64,000 nt of DNA from JAXGXJ01 sp040772905 (GCA_040772905.1 JAXGXJ010000006.1:62001-126000), one strand, 5' to 3'; positions 8,363-17,575 are shown, numbered from the stretch's first letter. Notes: a model not told the origin generated them from the sequence alone. Numbers and translations are program-made.

Positions 8363-10396
8363 ATGACCGGCGGCCCCCGCCGTCTCTGCAGTCCAGTCGC
8401 AAGCTGGGCTTCTCGTCTGTTCCGCCGTTTTTGGTCGTCGCCGGTCGCCGGCACGGCAGGGCTCGCGGCGGTGGTGGGTGCCGTGACAGGCTTGGGTGCG
8501 GTGGCCTTCATCGAGATCATCGCCCTCTGCCAGCGTCTTTTCTTCGATGGCGGCGCTCAAGCTCTTGCCGGTCTGGGCGGCTGGTACGTGGTGGCGCTGC
8601 CCATCATCGGTGGTCTGATGGTGGGCCCACTCGTCCACTTCTTCGCACCCGAGGCACGGGGGCACGGCGTTCCCGAAGTCATGACGGCCATGGAGGTCCG
8701 TGGCGGCCGGATACGCCCGGTGGTCATCCTGGTGAAGACCATCGGCTCGGCCATCACCATCGGATCCGGCGGGTCTGCCGGGCGCGAAGGACCCATCATC
8801 CAGATCGGCGCCGCTGTGGGGTCGAGTCTCGGCCAGTTGCTCAAGATCGACCGCTCGCGCTTGCTCGCCTTGGTGGGAGCGGGAGCAGCCGGAGGCATCG
8901 CCGCCACCTTCAACGCGCCCATCGCCGGGGTGATGTTCACCCTGGAGGTGCTGGTAGGCGAGTTCGGCGTCGCTTCGGTCAGCAGCATGGTCTTCGCCTC
9001 GGTGTCGGCCAGCGTGGTCGCCCGACAGTTCTTGGGCGACTACCCCGCTTTCCAAGTACCCGCCTACGAATTGGTGAGCAACTGGGAACTGCTCATGTAT
9101 CTGGGGCTGGGCGTGCTCGCAGCCGGTGCGGGCCTTTTGTTCATGCGCAGCCTCTACCTGGCCGAAGACATCTTCGAGAGATGGCGCATCCCGGCGTGGT
9201 TGAAACCGGCGCTCGCCGGCATTGCCATCGGCGTCATCGGTTACTTCCTTCCTCAGGTGTTCGGCACCGGGTTCGAAGCCATAAACAGGGTGCTGCGGGG
9301 AGAGTTCACGTTCTGGCTGTTGGTCGCGCTCGTCTTCGCCCGCATCTTGGCGACCTCCCTTACTCTCGGCTCCGGTTTCTCGGGTGGGGTCTTCGCCCCG
9401 GCGCTCTTCATCGGCGCCATGCTGGGCGGCGCGTATGGGAAGGTCATGCACGGCCTGTTCCCCATCGTCACAGCCACCAGTGGGGCCTACGCAGCCGTGG
9501 GCATGGCGGCGGTCTTCGCAGCGGCGGCGCGCGCGCCGGTCACAGCTATCGTCATCCTCTTCGAGATGACCCTGGATTACCGGATCATGCTGCCCCTCAT
9601 GTTCGCGACGGTGGTCGCCACCTTGCTGGCCGCCCGCTTTGAACCCGAGAGCATCTACACGCTCAAACTCGTCCGGCGGGGCATCGATTTCATGGGCAAG
9701 CGTGCGGGACGACTCCGCCCCATCGACGTGACCGAGGCCATGGCCCCAGTGGACGAGGACTGGTTGGTGACCGAGCAGACATCGCTCGAGGAACTGCAAC
9801 AGCATTTCGACGACACCGGCCATCGCGGCGCTCTGGTGCTCGACGAGAAGGGACGGCTCCTGGGAGTGGTCACGGCAGGCGATCTCGAGCGCGGACTGGT
9901 CCGCGGCGCAACGCCGGCCACTGTGAACAGCGTCTATTCCGGCGCTCTGGTCACTGCGTTCTCCGACGAGACCCTCGACGAGGTGGTCAAACAGGCCGGC
10001 ATGTTGGAGGTTGGCTACATTCCGGTAGTCACCCGGGATGATCCTCACAGGCCGGTCGGCATCCTGCGTCGGCGAGACATCATCCGCGCCTACGGCCAGG
10101 CGATATCGGCGCGCGACCGCCGGCGGGTGAGCTTTGAGCGGCGCCGTGCGGCGCACGTGTTCGGATTGATCCCTCTCGAGATCGTCCTTGAGGAGGGAGA
10201 CCCCGGCGTAGGCCGGAGGCTGCGTGACATAAATCCTCCTCCTGAATCGGTGATCGTGTCGATAATGCGGGCGGACACACCTCTCGTCCCCCGAGGCGAG
10301 ACCATGCTGCAGGCGGGAGACCGCGTCATGGCCCTAGCACTCAAGAATGGTGGGCCGGTCCTGGGACGGCTGCTGAAAGGCCGCAATTACCAGTGA
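8363..10396 (+). CDS. ClC-family chloride channel/transporter with CBS pair and TrkA-C domain
   Basis: A 677-residue membrane protein. The ClC domain covers about residues 25-435, with the selectivity motif GREGP (gating Glu near residue 142), GHGVPEVM in place of the usual GSGIPE, and NAPIAGVMFTLEVL. At the inner proton-transfer position the usual second Glu is Val (residue 196), the residue found in ClC channels rather than in H+/Cl- exchangers. Residues about 445-575 hold two CBS domains that bind adenine nucleotides, and about 590-670 a TrkA-C (RCK-C) ligand domain, an added regulatory layer. The ATG at 8363 is the first start of the conserved frame. It stands alone, convergent with an FeS protein 29 bases away. 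Confidence 0.9.
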   Translation: MTGGPRRLCSPVASWASRLFRRFWSSPVAGTAGLAAVVGAVTGLGAVAFIEIIALCQRLFFDGGAQALAGLGGWYVVALPIIGGLMVGPLVHFFAPEARGHGVPEVMTAMEVRGGRIRPVVILVKTIGSAITIGSGGSAGREGPIIQIGAAVGSSLGQLLKIDRSRLLALVGAGAAGGIAATFNAPIAGVMFTLEVLVGEFGVASVSSMVFASVSASVVARQFLGDYPAFQVPAYELVSNWELLMYLGLGVLAAGAGLLFMRSLYLAEDIFERWRIPAWLKPALAGIAIGVIGYFLPQVFGTGFEAINRVLRGEFTFWLLVALVFARILATSLTLGSGFSGGVFAPALFIGAMLGGAYGKVMHGLFPIVTATSGAYAAVGMAAVFAAAARAPVTAIVILFEMTLDYRIMLPLMFATVVATLLAARFEPESIYTLKLVRRGIDFMGKRAGRLRPIDVTEAMAPVDEDWLVTEQTSLEELQQHFDDTGHRGALVLDEKGRLLGVVTAGDLERGLVRGATPATVNSVYSGALVTAFSDETLDEVVKQAGMLEVGYIPVVTRDDPHRPVGILRRRDIIRAYGQAISARDRRRVSFERRRAAHVFGLIPLEIVLEEGDPGVGRRLRDINPPPESVIVSIMRADTPLVPRGETMLQAGDRVMALALKNGGPVLGRLLKGRNYQ

Positions 10397-10425
10397 ACGG
10401 CGCGCTCAAGCCCGCCGGGAGCATG

Positions 10426-11295
10426 TCAATACCGCCCGGCGAGCGCGGGGATGTGGTCGCGCGGCACGAGGAAGAGGGCTCCGGTGGCGCAGGCATGGCG
10501 GCAGACGCCACAGCCATAGCAGGCCTCGTGGTCGATCACCGGCCTTCCCAGCGTCTTGTCCATCCGCAGCGCCCCGAAGGAGCACATGGCCACGCAGGCG
10601 CCGCACCCGCGACAGGCGTCCTCGCGGAGCTCGATCACATACTCAGCCTTGTGGATGGACTTGATGCCGAAGTCGAGGCGCGGCCTGATGCCGGCACACT
10701 CGGGGTTCTCGCACGAACAGAGGTTGTTGACGTAGGGATAGGGGCCGAACCAGATGGTGCCGATATAGCCCTTGAGGTTGTGTTCGCGGAAGCGCGCGAT
10801 GGCCTCCTCCCGGGAGAGATGGTACTTCTCCTTCTCGGGGACGAAGCGAGGGAGCTTGTCGATGATCTCGGACATCACGCCGAAGTTGATGCAGCAGCTC
10901 TCTTTCACACCTCGGCTCATGTAGCGGCACATGCAGTTCTTCTCGATGATGGGCTCGGCCGCGCAGTGGCGCAGGATCTCCATGCCGTCCTCCAGCGGGA
11001 CCACCTGTCCGATGTGGCCTTCGGGACGGAACGGGTTGGTGGGCGGCTTCTTGCTGTGCAGCATGCGCTCGGCCAGCATCTTGACCACACGCCCGATGAT
11101 GGGCATGCGGATCGTATAGTCCATTCCCACCGGGCTGAACCCGGCCACCTTGCGCACCGAGATCTGTTCGAAGTTGGTGTACTGCTCCAGCAGGAACTCG
11201 CGTAGGTTGTGGCGTTCGACTATCTCCTGAGAGTAATGCTCGGCGTTGAGATACCACTTCCCGCCGGCTCCGTGCTGCATGCAGTGATCGCACAT
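10426..11295 (-). CDS. 4Fe-4S dicluster protein of unknown function
   Basis: A 289-residue soluble protein. The C-terminus has two ferredoxin motifs, CRGCGACVAMCSFGAL and CYGCGVCRHACATGAL. The middle has further cysteines (NCMCRYMSRGVKESCC and LCSCENPECAG) that could hold another cluster or metal. The N-terminus starts MCDHCMQHG, another cysteine pair. The architecture resembles 4Fe-4S proteins of anaerobic actinobacteria and clostridia of unassigned function. The ATG at 11295 is chosen over an upstream start because the Cys-rich start follows TAGGGG. No operon partner is seen. Confidence 0.75.
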   Translation of the reverse strand: MCDHCMQHGAGGKWYLNAEHYSQEIVERHNLREFLLEQYTNFEQISVRKVAGFSPVGMDYTIRMPIIGRVVKMLAERMLHSKKPPTNPFRPEGHIGQVVPLEDGMEILRHCAAEPIIEKNCMCRYMSRGVKESCCINFGVMSEIIDKLPRFVPEKEKYHLSREEAIARFREHNLKGYIGTIWFGPYPYVNNLCSCENPECAGIRPRLDFGIKSIHKAEYVIELREDACRGCGACVAMCSFGALRMDKTLGRPVIDHEACYGCGVCRHACATGALFLVPRDHIPALAGRY

Positions 11296-11509
11296 GAGAC
11301 CCCTACGACGCTCCTTCGATCGTTTCCCAGAGCCCGGACACGTAAATCCGCCCGGAAAAGATAGCGCGCACAAGCCGCGGTTGATAGCCCACAAACACCA
11401 TCTGTTCGCAACCAAAGAAGTGCGCAGGGACCACGGCTGCGTTTGTTGCTACCATATCCGCTCAGGCGCGCCCTCACGCCGCAGGACCTCAAACAGCAGC
11501 GGAGAAGAC

Positions 11510-11956
11510 ATGGCAGACGAGACTCTGGACGAAGTCGAGGCGAACCCCCTCCACAAGAAGCTCGGGCTGCGCACCGGGATCGCTGCGGCCGTCATCGCCG
11601 CCCCTGAGGGCGACGACGACCCGATAGCCCCGCTGCCCGAAGGCACCGCGTCGTATGCCGGCATAGAGGACTTCGCCGGCACCACCGGTCAACTGGACTA
11701 CATCCACGTCTTCGCCCGCAACCGCACCGAACTCACCCGTCACTTCGCCACCCTTCGCGAGCGCCTCGCCCCTGGGGGCAGCCTATGGGTCTCATGGATC
11801 AAACAGTCATCTGGGCGTCGCGGCGGCGGACTCCCCGGCGATTTGAACGAGAACGTCATCCGACGCATGGCCCTGAGCGGAGGGCTGGTGGACGTGAAGG
11901 TGGCCGCGCTCGATCACGAGTGGGCCGCTCTCAAGCTCGTCCATCGCAAGCACTAG
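11510..11956 (+). CDS. DUF3052 family protein
   Basis: A 148-residue protein matching the actinobacterial DUF3052 pattern: an N-terminal KKLGLRTGIAAAVI segment, a middle DYIHVFARN segment, LAPGGSLWVSWIK, and a conserved GDLNENVIRRMALSGGLVD block followed by a Trp-containing strand. The family has no known function. GGAGAA precedes the ATG at 11510. The stop overlaps that of the convergent radical-SAM gene in a shared CTAG. Confidence 0.8.
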   Translation: MADETLDEVEANPLHKKLGLRTGIAAAVIAAPEGDDDPIAPLPEGTASYAGIEDFAGTTGQLDYIHVFARNRTELTRHFATLRERLAPGGSLWVSWIKQSSGRRGGGLPGDLNENVIRRMALSGGLVDVKVAALDHEWAALKLVHRKH

Positions 11957-12972
11957 TCGCGACCGGCACCCGGCCTGCTATAGCTGGGCGTGCTCAGAGC
12001 CAGGGTGATGTTCTCCCCCACGAGGCGCCACAGAGAGCGCTCGGTACTGGCCCGGATGGAGACATAGCACTGGTCGCAACTCGTGCGCGTGCTCGCAAAA
12101 CCTTTCAAAGTCTCCTCCCGTGAGCCGTACTGCAGATCGGGGAACATGGAGCAGCCGTTGATGAGGCCGTCCGGCCGGACCACCAAGAAGCGCCGCCCCG
12201 CCTGGCAACCTCCCATGCCCCCCTCAGCGAAGAACCTGTAGGTCTGGTCGAGGATGTAGTCGGAGTTGAGCACCGTCGACGGACGGCCCCGGTGCTGTTT
12301 CACCCAGTCCAGGTGGCGGCGCAGGAGGGCCAGGTCCTCCGGCGCTTCTATGCAGAGGCTGCGGTCCCCGGTGCGCAGCGAACTGTAGGCGCTGAACGAG
12401 ATCTGCGTGCCCCACTCCTGCGCCTTGGCCACCAGCCCCGGGATCTCGGCGAAGTTGGCGTGTGTGAGAGCAGCGTTCAAGACGATCTTCTCCCGGCCGT
12501 GCTTCTTCACCAGATAGGGGATGATCTCGCTCATCTTCGCGAAGAGACCGGATATACCACGGAAATCGTCGTGACGTTCGTCGGGGAAGTCCAGCGAGAT
12601 TGAGAACAGCGACACCCCCGCCTCGTTCAGCGAGTCGAAGCGTTCCTCGGTCATGAGCCACCAGTTGCTCACGCACACCACCATGGGCAGCCCGCTGGGG
12701 CGTTTCACGGCGCGGATGATGTCCTCCAGATCTTCGCGCAGCAGCGGCTCGCCGCCGGACATCTGCACCACGCCGGGCTTCAGGGTCTGCGAGTAGCGCC
12801 GGTAGTCATCCAGAGGCATGAGCACCGGATCAGGCTTGATCCCCCCCTTGTCACAATGGAGACAGTGCGCCACACACGAGTGCGTCACCTCGAACGACAC
12901 ACACACCGGATAATTGCGCGTGCGGTTCCAGAGCGAGCGGGCCCCGATCTTCACAGCTTCGCTGTTCCTCAT
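11953..12972 (-). CDS. Radical SAM protein with SPASM-like C-terminus
   Basis: A 339-residue radical-SAM enzyme. The cluster motif CVAHCLHC (CxxxCxxC) near residue 32 binds the 4Fe-4S that cleaves S-adenosylmethionine; SGGEPLLRED is the glycine-rich SAM-binding strand. The C-terminal part has a Cys set (GGCQAGRRF, INGCSMF, SCDQCYV) like the SPASM/twitch domain used for auxiliary clusters in peptide or cofactor maturation. The start at 12972 has GGAGAGG 5 bases upstream; an ATG at 12990 is an alternative. No precursor peptide was found next to it. The substrate is unknown. Confidence 0.8.
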   Translation of the reverse strand: MRNSEAVKIGARSLWNRTRNYPVCVSFEVTHSCVAHCLHCDKGGIKPDPVLMPLDDYRRYSQTLKPGVVQMSGGEPLLREDLEDIIRAVKRPSGLPMVVCVSNWWLMTEERFDSLNEAGVSLFSISLDFPDERHDDFRGISGLFAKMSEIIPYLVKKHGREKIVLNAALTHANFAEIPGLVAKAQEWGTQISFSAYSSLRTGDRSLCIEAPEDLALLRRHLDWVKQHRGRPSTVLNSDYILDQTYRFFAEGGMGGCQAGRRFLVVRPDGLINGCSMFPDLQYGSREETLKGFASTRTSCDQCYVSIRASTERSLWRLVGENITLALSTPSYSRPGAGRD

Positions 12973-13146
12973 GCCGAACGACCTCTCCATTCGTGCCGGC
13001 CCACGGGCCGGTTGCCGTTGCCAGACTGTACCGTATCTTCTCGTGGCGTGCTGGCGGCCGAGTCGTGAGCATCGGGGGCGGGACACCGCGAAACTGCGCT
13101 GTCGTGCCGCTCGGGCCTGCGCAGACTTCCGGGGTACAATGCCCCC

Positions 13147-14343
13147 GTGCGCGACACCATCATCGACTTCCTCAATGCGCTCGGCATAGCGGCGCCCAGC
13201 CGATGGGGCTGGGCGACAGTGCTCCTCACCTTCATCATCGCGGTCATCGCAGCGTGGTGGTCCATGCCTCGCGTCCGTCTGTTCTCCCTACGTGTGGGCT
13301 GGGCCGACGAACCCAATCCGCGCCGGCTCAACAGGGAGCCCCTGCCCAATGCGGGCGGGCTGGCCATCTTCGCCGCGGTGATGGTGTCTCTCGTGATCGT
13401 CACCAGCCTTCGCTCCATCGGCATCGAGGATGTACAGATCCAGGTCCTGGCCATCTTGCTGGGCGGTTCGCTGATGATCATCGCGGGTTTCATCGACGAC
13501 CAGTTCGGGCTCCCCCCGCTGTTCCGCCTCGCCGTGCAACTCATCGCCGCGCTGCTTCTGATAAGCACCGGCATACGCATCGAGGTGCTGTTCGGCGGCG
13601 ACCTCGCCCACGCCTTGTCCATCATCATCACCCTGTTCTGGATCATCGGCATCACGAACGCGGTGAACCTCATCGATGGTGTGGACGGCTTGGCCGGCGG
13701 GGTGGGCTTCATCACCAGCATGAGCCTGCTGGCGGTGTCGGCCCAGTTCGAGGAGAGAGCGGCAGCGACCTTGGTACTGGCAGCGCTGGCCGGCGCCACG
13801 CTGGGCTTCCTGCGCCACAACTTCCCGCCTTCACGCATCATCATGGGCGACAGCGGCGCCTATTTTCTCGGCTTCGTGCTGGCTGCCTCCAGCATCCTCG
13901 GCGATCTAAAGATCACCACCATCTTCGCCCTCTTCCCCACGGTGCTGTTCCTACTGCTCCCGCTCATCGACACGGCCCAGGTGATCCTGCGCCGGCTGGT
14001 GCGCCGCAAGAACCCGCTGTCCAGCCCGGGCAAGGACCATCTGCACCACGGGCTTCTGGCTCGCGGTCTCAGTCAGACGCGCACCACGCTCATCCTGTGG
14101 GGCGTCACCCTGGCCACCAACCTCATCGCTATGGCCGTGCAGGATATGTCGGTGCTGGTCATCGTCGTGACGGCGCTGGGCATCGTCGTGCTTCTCGGCT
14201 TGATAGTATGGAGAAGAAGGCGGGCGCTGAAACGGGCGGTTCTCACCGCCGCGTCCTTCACCCCGGCGGAAGCCGGGACTGGGCCTCCGACCGAGGGCCC
14301 GGCGGCAGAGTCCACCGAACACACGGACCGTCCGGAGACCTGA
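13147..14343 (+). CDS. Undecaprenyl-phosphate sugar-1-phosphate transferase (WecA/TagO type)
   Basis: A 398-residue polytopic membrane enzyme with about ten helices that joins a UDP-amino sugar phosphate to undecaprenyl phosphate, the first step of a cell-wall glycopolymer. Family motifs are present in order: GFIDDQFG (catalytic Asp pair), NAVNLIDGVDGLAGG, MGDSGAYFLGF, and KDHLHHGL near the end, with the HxHH motif typical of WecA/TagO rather than MraY. The GTG start at 13147 gives a signal-like first helix. The last 40 residues are a charged cytoplasmic tail. It is not in an evident polysaccharide cluster. Confidence 0.9.
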   Translation: MRDTIIDFLNALGIAAPSRWGWATVLLTFIIAVIAAWWSMPRVRLFSLRVGWADEPNPRRLNREPLPNAGGLAIFAAVMVSLVIVTSLRSIGIEDVQIQVLAILLGGSLMIIAGFIDDQFGLPPLFRLAVQLIAALLLISTGIRIEVLFGGDLAHALSIIITLFWIIGITNAVNLIDGVDGLAGGVGFITSMSLLAVSAQFEERAAATLVLAALAGATLGFLRHNFPPSRIIMGDSGAYFLGFVLAASSILGDLKITTIFALFPTVLFLLLPLIDTAQVILRRLVRRKNPLSSPGKDHLHHGLLARGLSQTRTTLILWGVTLATNLIAMAVQDMSVLVIVVTALGIVVLLGLIVWRRRRALKRAVLTAASFTPAEAGTGPPTEGPAAESTEHTDRPET

Positions 14344-14407
14344 TACCGCCCGACGACTTCTCGTAGCCGATGCTTCGCGCCCGAGGATGGCACGTCAGGA
14401 GGTGACG

Positions 14408-14980
14408 ATGATGAACGGCACTGCAGCGCGGTACGCTCACCTTCCATCCTGCCCGCTACTCCTTCTCGTGCTCGCCCTGGCCACGGCGTTCGCACTCGCG
14501 CTCCTGCCCTCCGCCTGCAGCTCAGGCTCCGACGATGGTGAGGCCGCCGAGACCCAGACCACTCGATACCAGGAGCCCGAGGACGGCACCGCCTCCGAAG
14601 ACGAAGCGACGCCTGAGGACGGGGCCGCGCCCGATGCCGTCTCCGACACTCCCGACTCCCTGACTCTCACCGCCGACGATGACGGCGGCACCTTTGCCAT
14701 CCGGTCGGGCGGCACTGTGCTGTTGGAGCTGGAGGCCAACCCCAGCACCGGCTTTGCCTGGGAGATGGACGATCCCGACCCGGAGGCCTCGCTGCTGGAG
14801 CAGGTGATCGATCCATCGTTCAAGTCCGACGATCCGGAGGCGATGGGTGCGGGCGGCATCATGACCTACACCTTCCGCGCCGTGGACGAGGGTGAGATGG
14901 TCCTCCGCATGGCCTACATCCCTCCCAGCGGCGGCGAGGCCACGAAGACGTTCGAGATCACGCTGGTGGTGGAGGGATAG
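14408..14980 (+). CDS. Chagasin-like protease inhibitor lipoprotein (I42 family), copy 1, divergent
   Basis: A 190-residue secreted protein. AGGAGG lies just before the ATG at 14408. A hydrophobic signal segment ends at LLPSACSS, a near-lipobox, so it is probably anchored by a lipidated Cys. A Glu/Asp/Thr-rich linker leads to the inhibitor domain (about residues 85-190), with NPSTGFAW (loop 1) and GAGG (loop 2). The third loop, normally RPW or RPF, reads YIPPSGG, so one contact to cysteine proteases is lost. The next gene is a second copy with all three loops, so this is a tandem duplicate that has drifted. Confidence 0.75.
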   Translation: MMNGTAARYAHLPSCPLLLLVLALATAFALALLPSACSSGSDDGEAAETQTTRYQEPEDGTASEDEATPEDGAAPDAVSDTPDSLTLTADDDGGTFAIRSGGTVLLELEANPSTGFAWEMDDPDPEASLLEQVIDPSFKSDDPEAMGAGGIMTYTFRAVDEGEMVLRMAYIPPSGGEATKTFEITLVVEG

Positions 14981-15063
14981 TCCCATCCGCCGGAAACCCC
15001 TGGACCCGCGCCTACGTCACAGCGGAGTCACATCATGGGGCGGTTCTCTAGGGGGTGGCGGAG

Positions 15064-15510
15064 ATGAGGACTCACAGGTGGTATGTACGGGCCATGACGG
15101 CCGGGGTCTTGCTCATCATCCTTGCGTTCGCGGCCGTGAGCGCAGCCGGGTGCGGTGACGAAGCCGATGCAGCCACGGGACCGCTGGAGTTGACCAAGGC
15201 CGACGACGGCAAGACCTTCGCGGTGAAGGTGGGAGACACCGTGACGGTGAAGTTGGCGGGCAACCCCACAACGGGGTTCGCGTGGGCGGCGGCTCTTGAC
15301 GACGCCTCCGCCGCCTTGCTGAAAGAGCAGGGCGAACCTGACTACACCCAGGATGCCACCGATGAGGAGGTGGTGGGCGCCGGCGGTACCTACACCTTCA
15401 CGTTCACCGCTGCCGCGGCAGGAGAGGCCACTATCGAACTGGCCTATGCGCGGCCCTGGGAGAGCGTACAGCCCGAGGAGACCTTCACAGCCGTCATCAC
15501 CATCGAATGA
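15064..15510 (+). CDS. Chagasin-like protease inhibitor lipoprotein (I42 family), copy 2
   Basis: A 148-residue protein with a lipobox-type signal (SAAGC at about residue 29). The domain holds all three I42 loops: NPTTGFAW, GAGGTYTF and ARPWE. I42 inhibitors block papain-like cysteine proteases; in bacteria they sit outside the cell and may protect against host, predator or self-made proteases. The ATG at 15064 is preferred to a GTG at 15055, with a GGGGGTGG site nearby. It lies 83 bases after copy 1 in the same direction, and the two probably arose by tandem duplication. Confidence 0.8.
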   Translation: MRTHRWYVRAMTAGVLLIILAFAAVSAAGCGDEADAATGPLELTKADDGKTFAVKVGDTVTVKLAGNPTTGFAWAAALDDASAALLKEQGEPDYTQDATDEEVVGAGGTYTFTFTAAAAGEATIELAYARPWESVQPEETFTAVITIE

Positions 15511-15540
15511 CGCGCTGCGCGCTCGGATAGCCGTGCCGGC

Positions 15541-16581
15541 TTAGGCCAGCACCGCCGCGACGCCGTCGGTGAAGAAGCGATCACCGGCGGCGTTCTTGCC
15601 TGTCATGGGCTCAGTGATCTGCACCCGTTGCGTGACTTCCACCGATCCAGTACCTGTGAGCGACCGCACGATGTATTCGCGTTCTGCATCGATGTCGGGG
15701 TCGATGTGATGTATGGGCAGAGGGAAGAGGCGCCCCACTCCCACGCCTGCGTCGAACGAGGCCGTGGCCACCCAGACGGGCCTGCCCTCGCACACGAGAT
15801 CGGTGTGCCACCAACGAGCATGGTGTCGGCGCCGCGAGGAATCACCTTCGTCGTGCCGCTGGAAGGCCAGGCTGTGTAGGCGCCCTTCCACGAACACGGG
15901 CAGCACCGGTGCCGAAGGATACGGCTTGTTGAGCACCCCACACGCGAACGCCCGCAGGGCGGTGCGGGGTGTGACCCTGTCGGCCACATGCCAGCCCGCG
16001 CTCTGGAACGTCCGCAGCAGTTCCGCACCGGTGCCTAAGAAGACCATGCTGACGGGGGCCTGGGCACGCCCGCTGAGAGTCGCGGAGAAGCGTGGCAGAT
16101 GGCCCACGTGGTCTTCGTGGATGGCGGGTCGGGGGTCGGCGTGCTCCGCCGGCCAGAGGACCCGCGGGTGTGCGGTCTCTCTGGAGAGCGCGTGGACAGC
16201 ATCGGCCTGGGTGCCACCCAAGAAGCGACCGACAGCCACGCAGGAGGCCCCGAAGGTCGCGGCATCGCGGACGAAGCGCGTGCGAGGCACGCGACCGCCT
16301 CTCACGACAGCCTCGTGCGCCCAGGTGAGAAACAGGATGACCGAGAAGAGGAGCGCGAGCCCCGCCATGATCATGGTCTCCCGCCCCTGCGGACTGCCCG
16401 ACAGGATGCGCGCATAGACCGCGACGGCGAGCAGCGCTGCATACAGAAGGATGCGCGCCGACCACAGCGGCCAGCGAGCTTCCGTGGCGGCGGGTATGCA
16501 GGCGATAAGGGAGGCGATGTCCCCCCGCAGGTCGTTATCGTAGGCAGACCCCGAAAGAGTCTGGGATGGTGTTCCTGTCAC
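15541..16581 (-). CDS. LssY C-terminal domain membrane protein
   Basis: A 346-residue protein starting with GTG at 16581, with GAGGAGG just upstream. Two hydrophobic segments (about residues 42-60 and 70-88) are followed by a domain that matches LssY_C: FLGTGAELLRTFQSAGW, the NKPYPSAPVLPVFVEGR segment, and ATASFDAGVG with IHHIDPDIDAER near the end. In many bacteria this domain is fused to a PAP2 phosphatase; here the PAP2 protein is the upstream gene 38 bases away, so the fusion is split in two. The function of LssY_C is unknown; a role at the membrane with lipid phosphates is likely. Confidence 0.75.
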   Translation of the reverse strand: MTGTPSQTLSGSAYDNDLRGDIASLIACIPAATEARWPLWSARILLYAALLAVAVYARILSGSPQGRETMIMAGLALLFSVILFLTWAHEAVVRGGRVPRTRFVRDAATFGASCVAVGRFLGGTQADAVHALSRETAHPRVLWPAEHADPRPAIHEDHVGHLPRFSATLSGRAQAPVSMVFLGTGAELLRTFQSAGWHVADRVTPRTALRAFACGVLNKPYPSAPVLPVFVEGRLHSLAFQRHDEGDSSRRRHHARWWHTDLVCEGRPVWVATASFDAGVGVGRLFPLPIHHIDPDIDAEREYIVRSLTGTGSVEVTQRVQITEPMTGKNAAGDRFFTDGVAAVLA

Positions 16582-16619
16582 AGTCCTCCTCGTGGAGGAG
16601 ATTCTACCGCACCGATCGC

Positions 16620-17414
16620 TCAGGCGAGCAAAGGATCGGCAAGAGCCTCCACCACCACCACCGCGACCCACACGAGCACCGACAGTGCCGCAACAAGTGC
16701 GCGGAACCGGACTCCACCCATACCCCGGGCGTCGGACACCGCGTAGCGGCTCCCCTCCCACACACGGAACACAGTGAAGACCAGGGTCAACCAGATGGCG
16801 GCCAGACACCAACCCGCGATCACATCCGAGGCCCAGTGCACGCCCAGATACACGCGAGACACACCCACACACGCCGCGACCACACTCAGCGCCCCGCCCA
16901 ACACCACCCGGGCGGCCCGCGGCCATGCGCGGACCGCCACGAGCAGTATGAGTCCCACGAACACGGTCATCATGAGCGCATGGCCCGACGGCAGACTCTG
17001 CGACTCGGGCAGAGCGATGAGCGCCTCCGCCGCCGGAGGCCGCGAGCGCGCGAGCAGCTCCTTCAGCCCATACGACAGACCGCTCGCCGAGGCCATGGTC
17101 ACCACGGAGAACATCGCCGGCGCTCTCTTCCCCCGGATGAGGAGGACCACCACCAGCACGGCCGTGGCGACGATGAGGCTCACGGTGTTGCCCAACAGGG
17201 AGAACACCCAGAACACGTGGCTTGCGCTCGTGGTGCGGCCCGCGACCATGACCGCGGTCACCCGTTCGTCCCAGTCCACCAACCAGCCGCCGGCCGTCAC
17301 CTCGACGATGAGTACCACCAAGGCTGCCGCCAGCACCGCAGCCCCACCGGCCGGCCAGGCGGGCGGGCGCCGAGTGCGGGCTTCGGGGGCATCGGGATAG
17401 GTATCGCGTTCCAT
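16620..17414 (-). CDS. PAP2-family membrane phosphatase
   Basis: A 264-residue membrane protein with about six helices. The three PAP2 catalytic blocks are present: KELLARSRP (KxxxxxxRP), LPSGHALMM (PSGH) and SRVYLGVHWASD (SRxxxxxHxxxD). It should remove phosphate from a lipid pyrophosphate or phosphatidate at the outer face of the membrane, for example in undecaprenyl-pyrophosphate recycling. The start at 17414 has a GGAG site. It precedes the LssY_C gene in the same operon, which supports joint function. It also sits a few kb from a WecA-like transferase. Confidence 0.9.
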   Translation of the reverse strand: MERDTYPDAPEARTRRPPAWPAGGAAVLAAALVVLIVEVTAGGWLVDWDERVTAVMVAGRTTSASHVFWVFSLLGNTVSLIVATAVLVVVLLIRGKRAPAMFSVVTMASASGLSYGLKELLARSRPPAAEALIALPESQSLPSGHALMMTVFVGLILLVAVRAWPRAARVVLGGALSVVAACVGVSRVYLGVHWASDVIAGWCLAAIWLTLVFTVFRVWEGSRYAVSDARGMGGVRFRALVAALSVLVWVAVVVVEALADPLLA

Positions 17415-17493
17415 CGTGCTCCGGGTGAGGCATGGTGATGTTTGCAGGAGGATACCGTCTCGGGACGAATGCAATCGGGATAGCCTCGGCATG

Positions 17494-17511
17494 TCCGCCG
17501 CCTCCGGCGGA
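17494..17511 (+). other. Hairpin upstream of putA
   Basis: A 7-bp perfect stem TCCGCCG/CGGCGGA with loop CCTC lies about 65 bases before the putA start. It could affect the 5' leader, but no signal-sensing element is evident. Confidence 0.25.
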
Positions 17512-17575
17512 GGATCTCATCAGGGAGGGATCATGACACACGCGGACCCATCACACACGCAGGGAGGCTGTTCGC

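Noticed and set aside
8315..10156. A 613-residue minus-strand frame.
   Set aside because: It is the shadow of the ClC gene, with high His/Arg/Gly content and no motif.
15541..17541. A 666-residue continuous minus-strand frame.
   Set aside because: Only the part from 16581 matches a family (LssY_C); the upstream part is antisense to the PAP2 gene, which has complete catalytic motifs in another frame.
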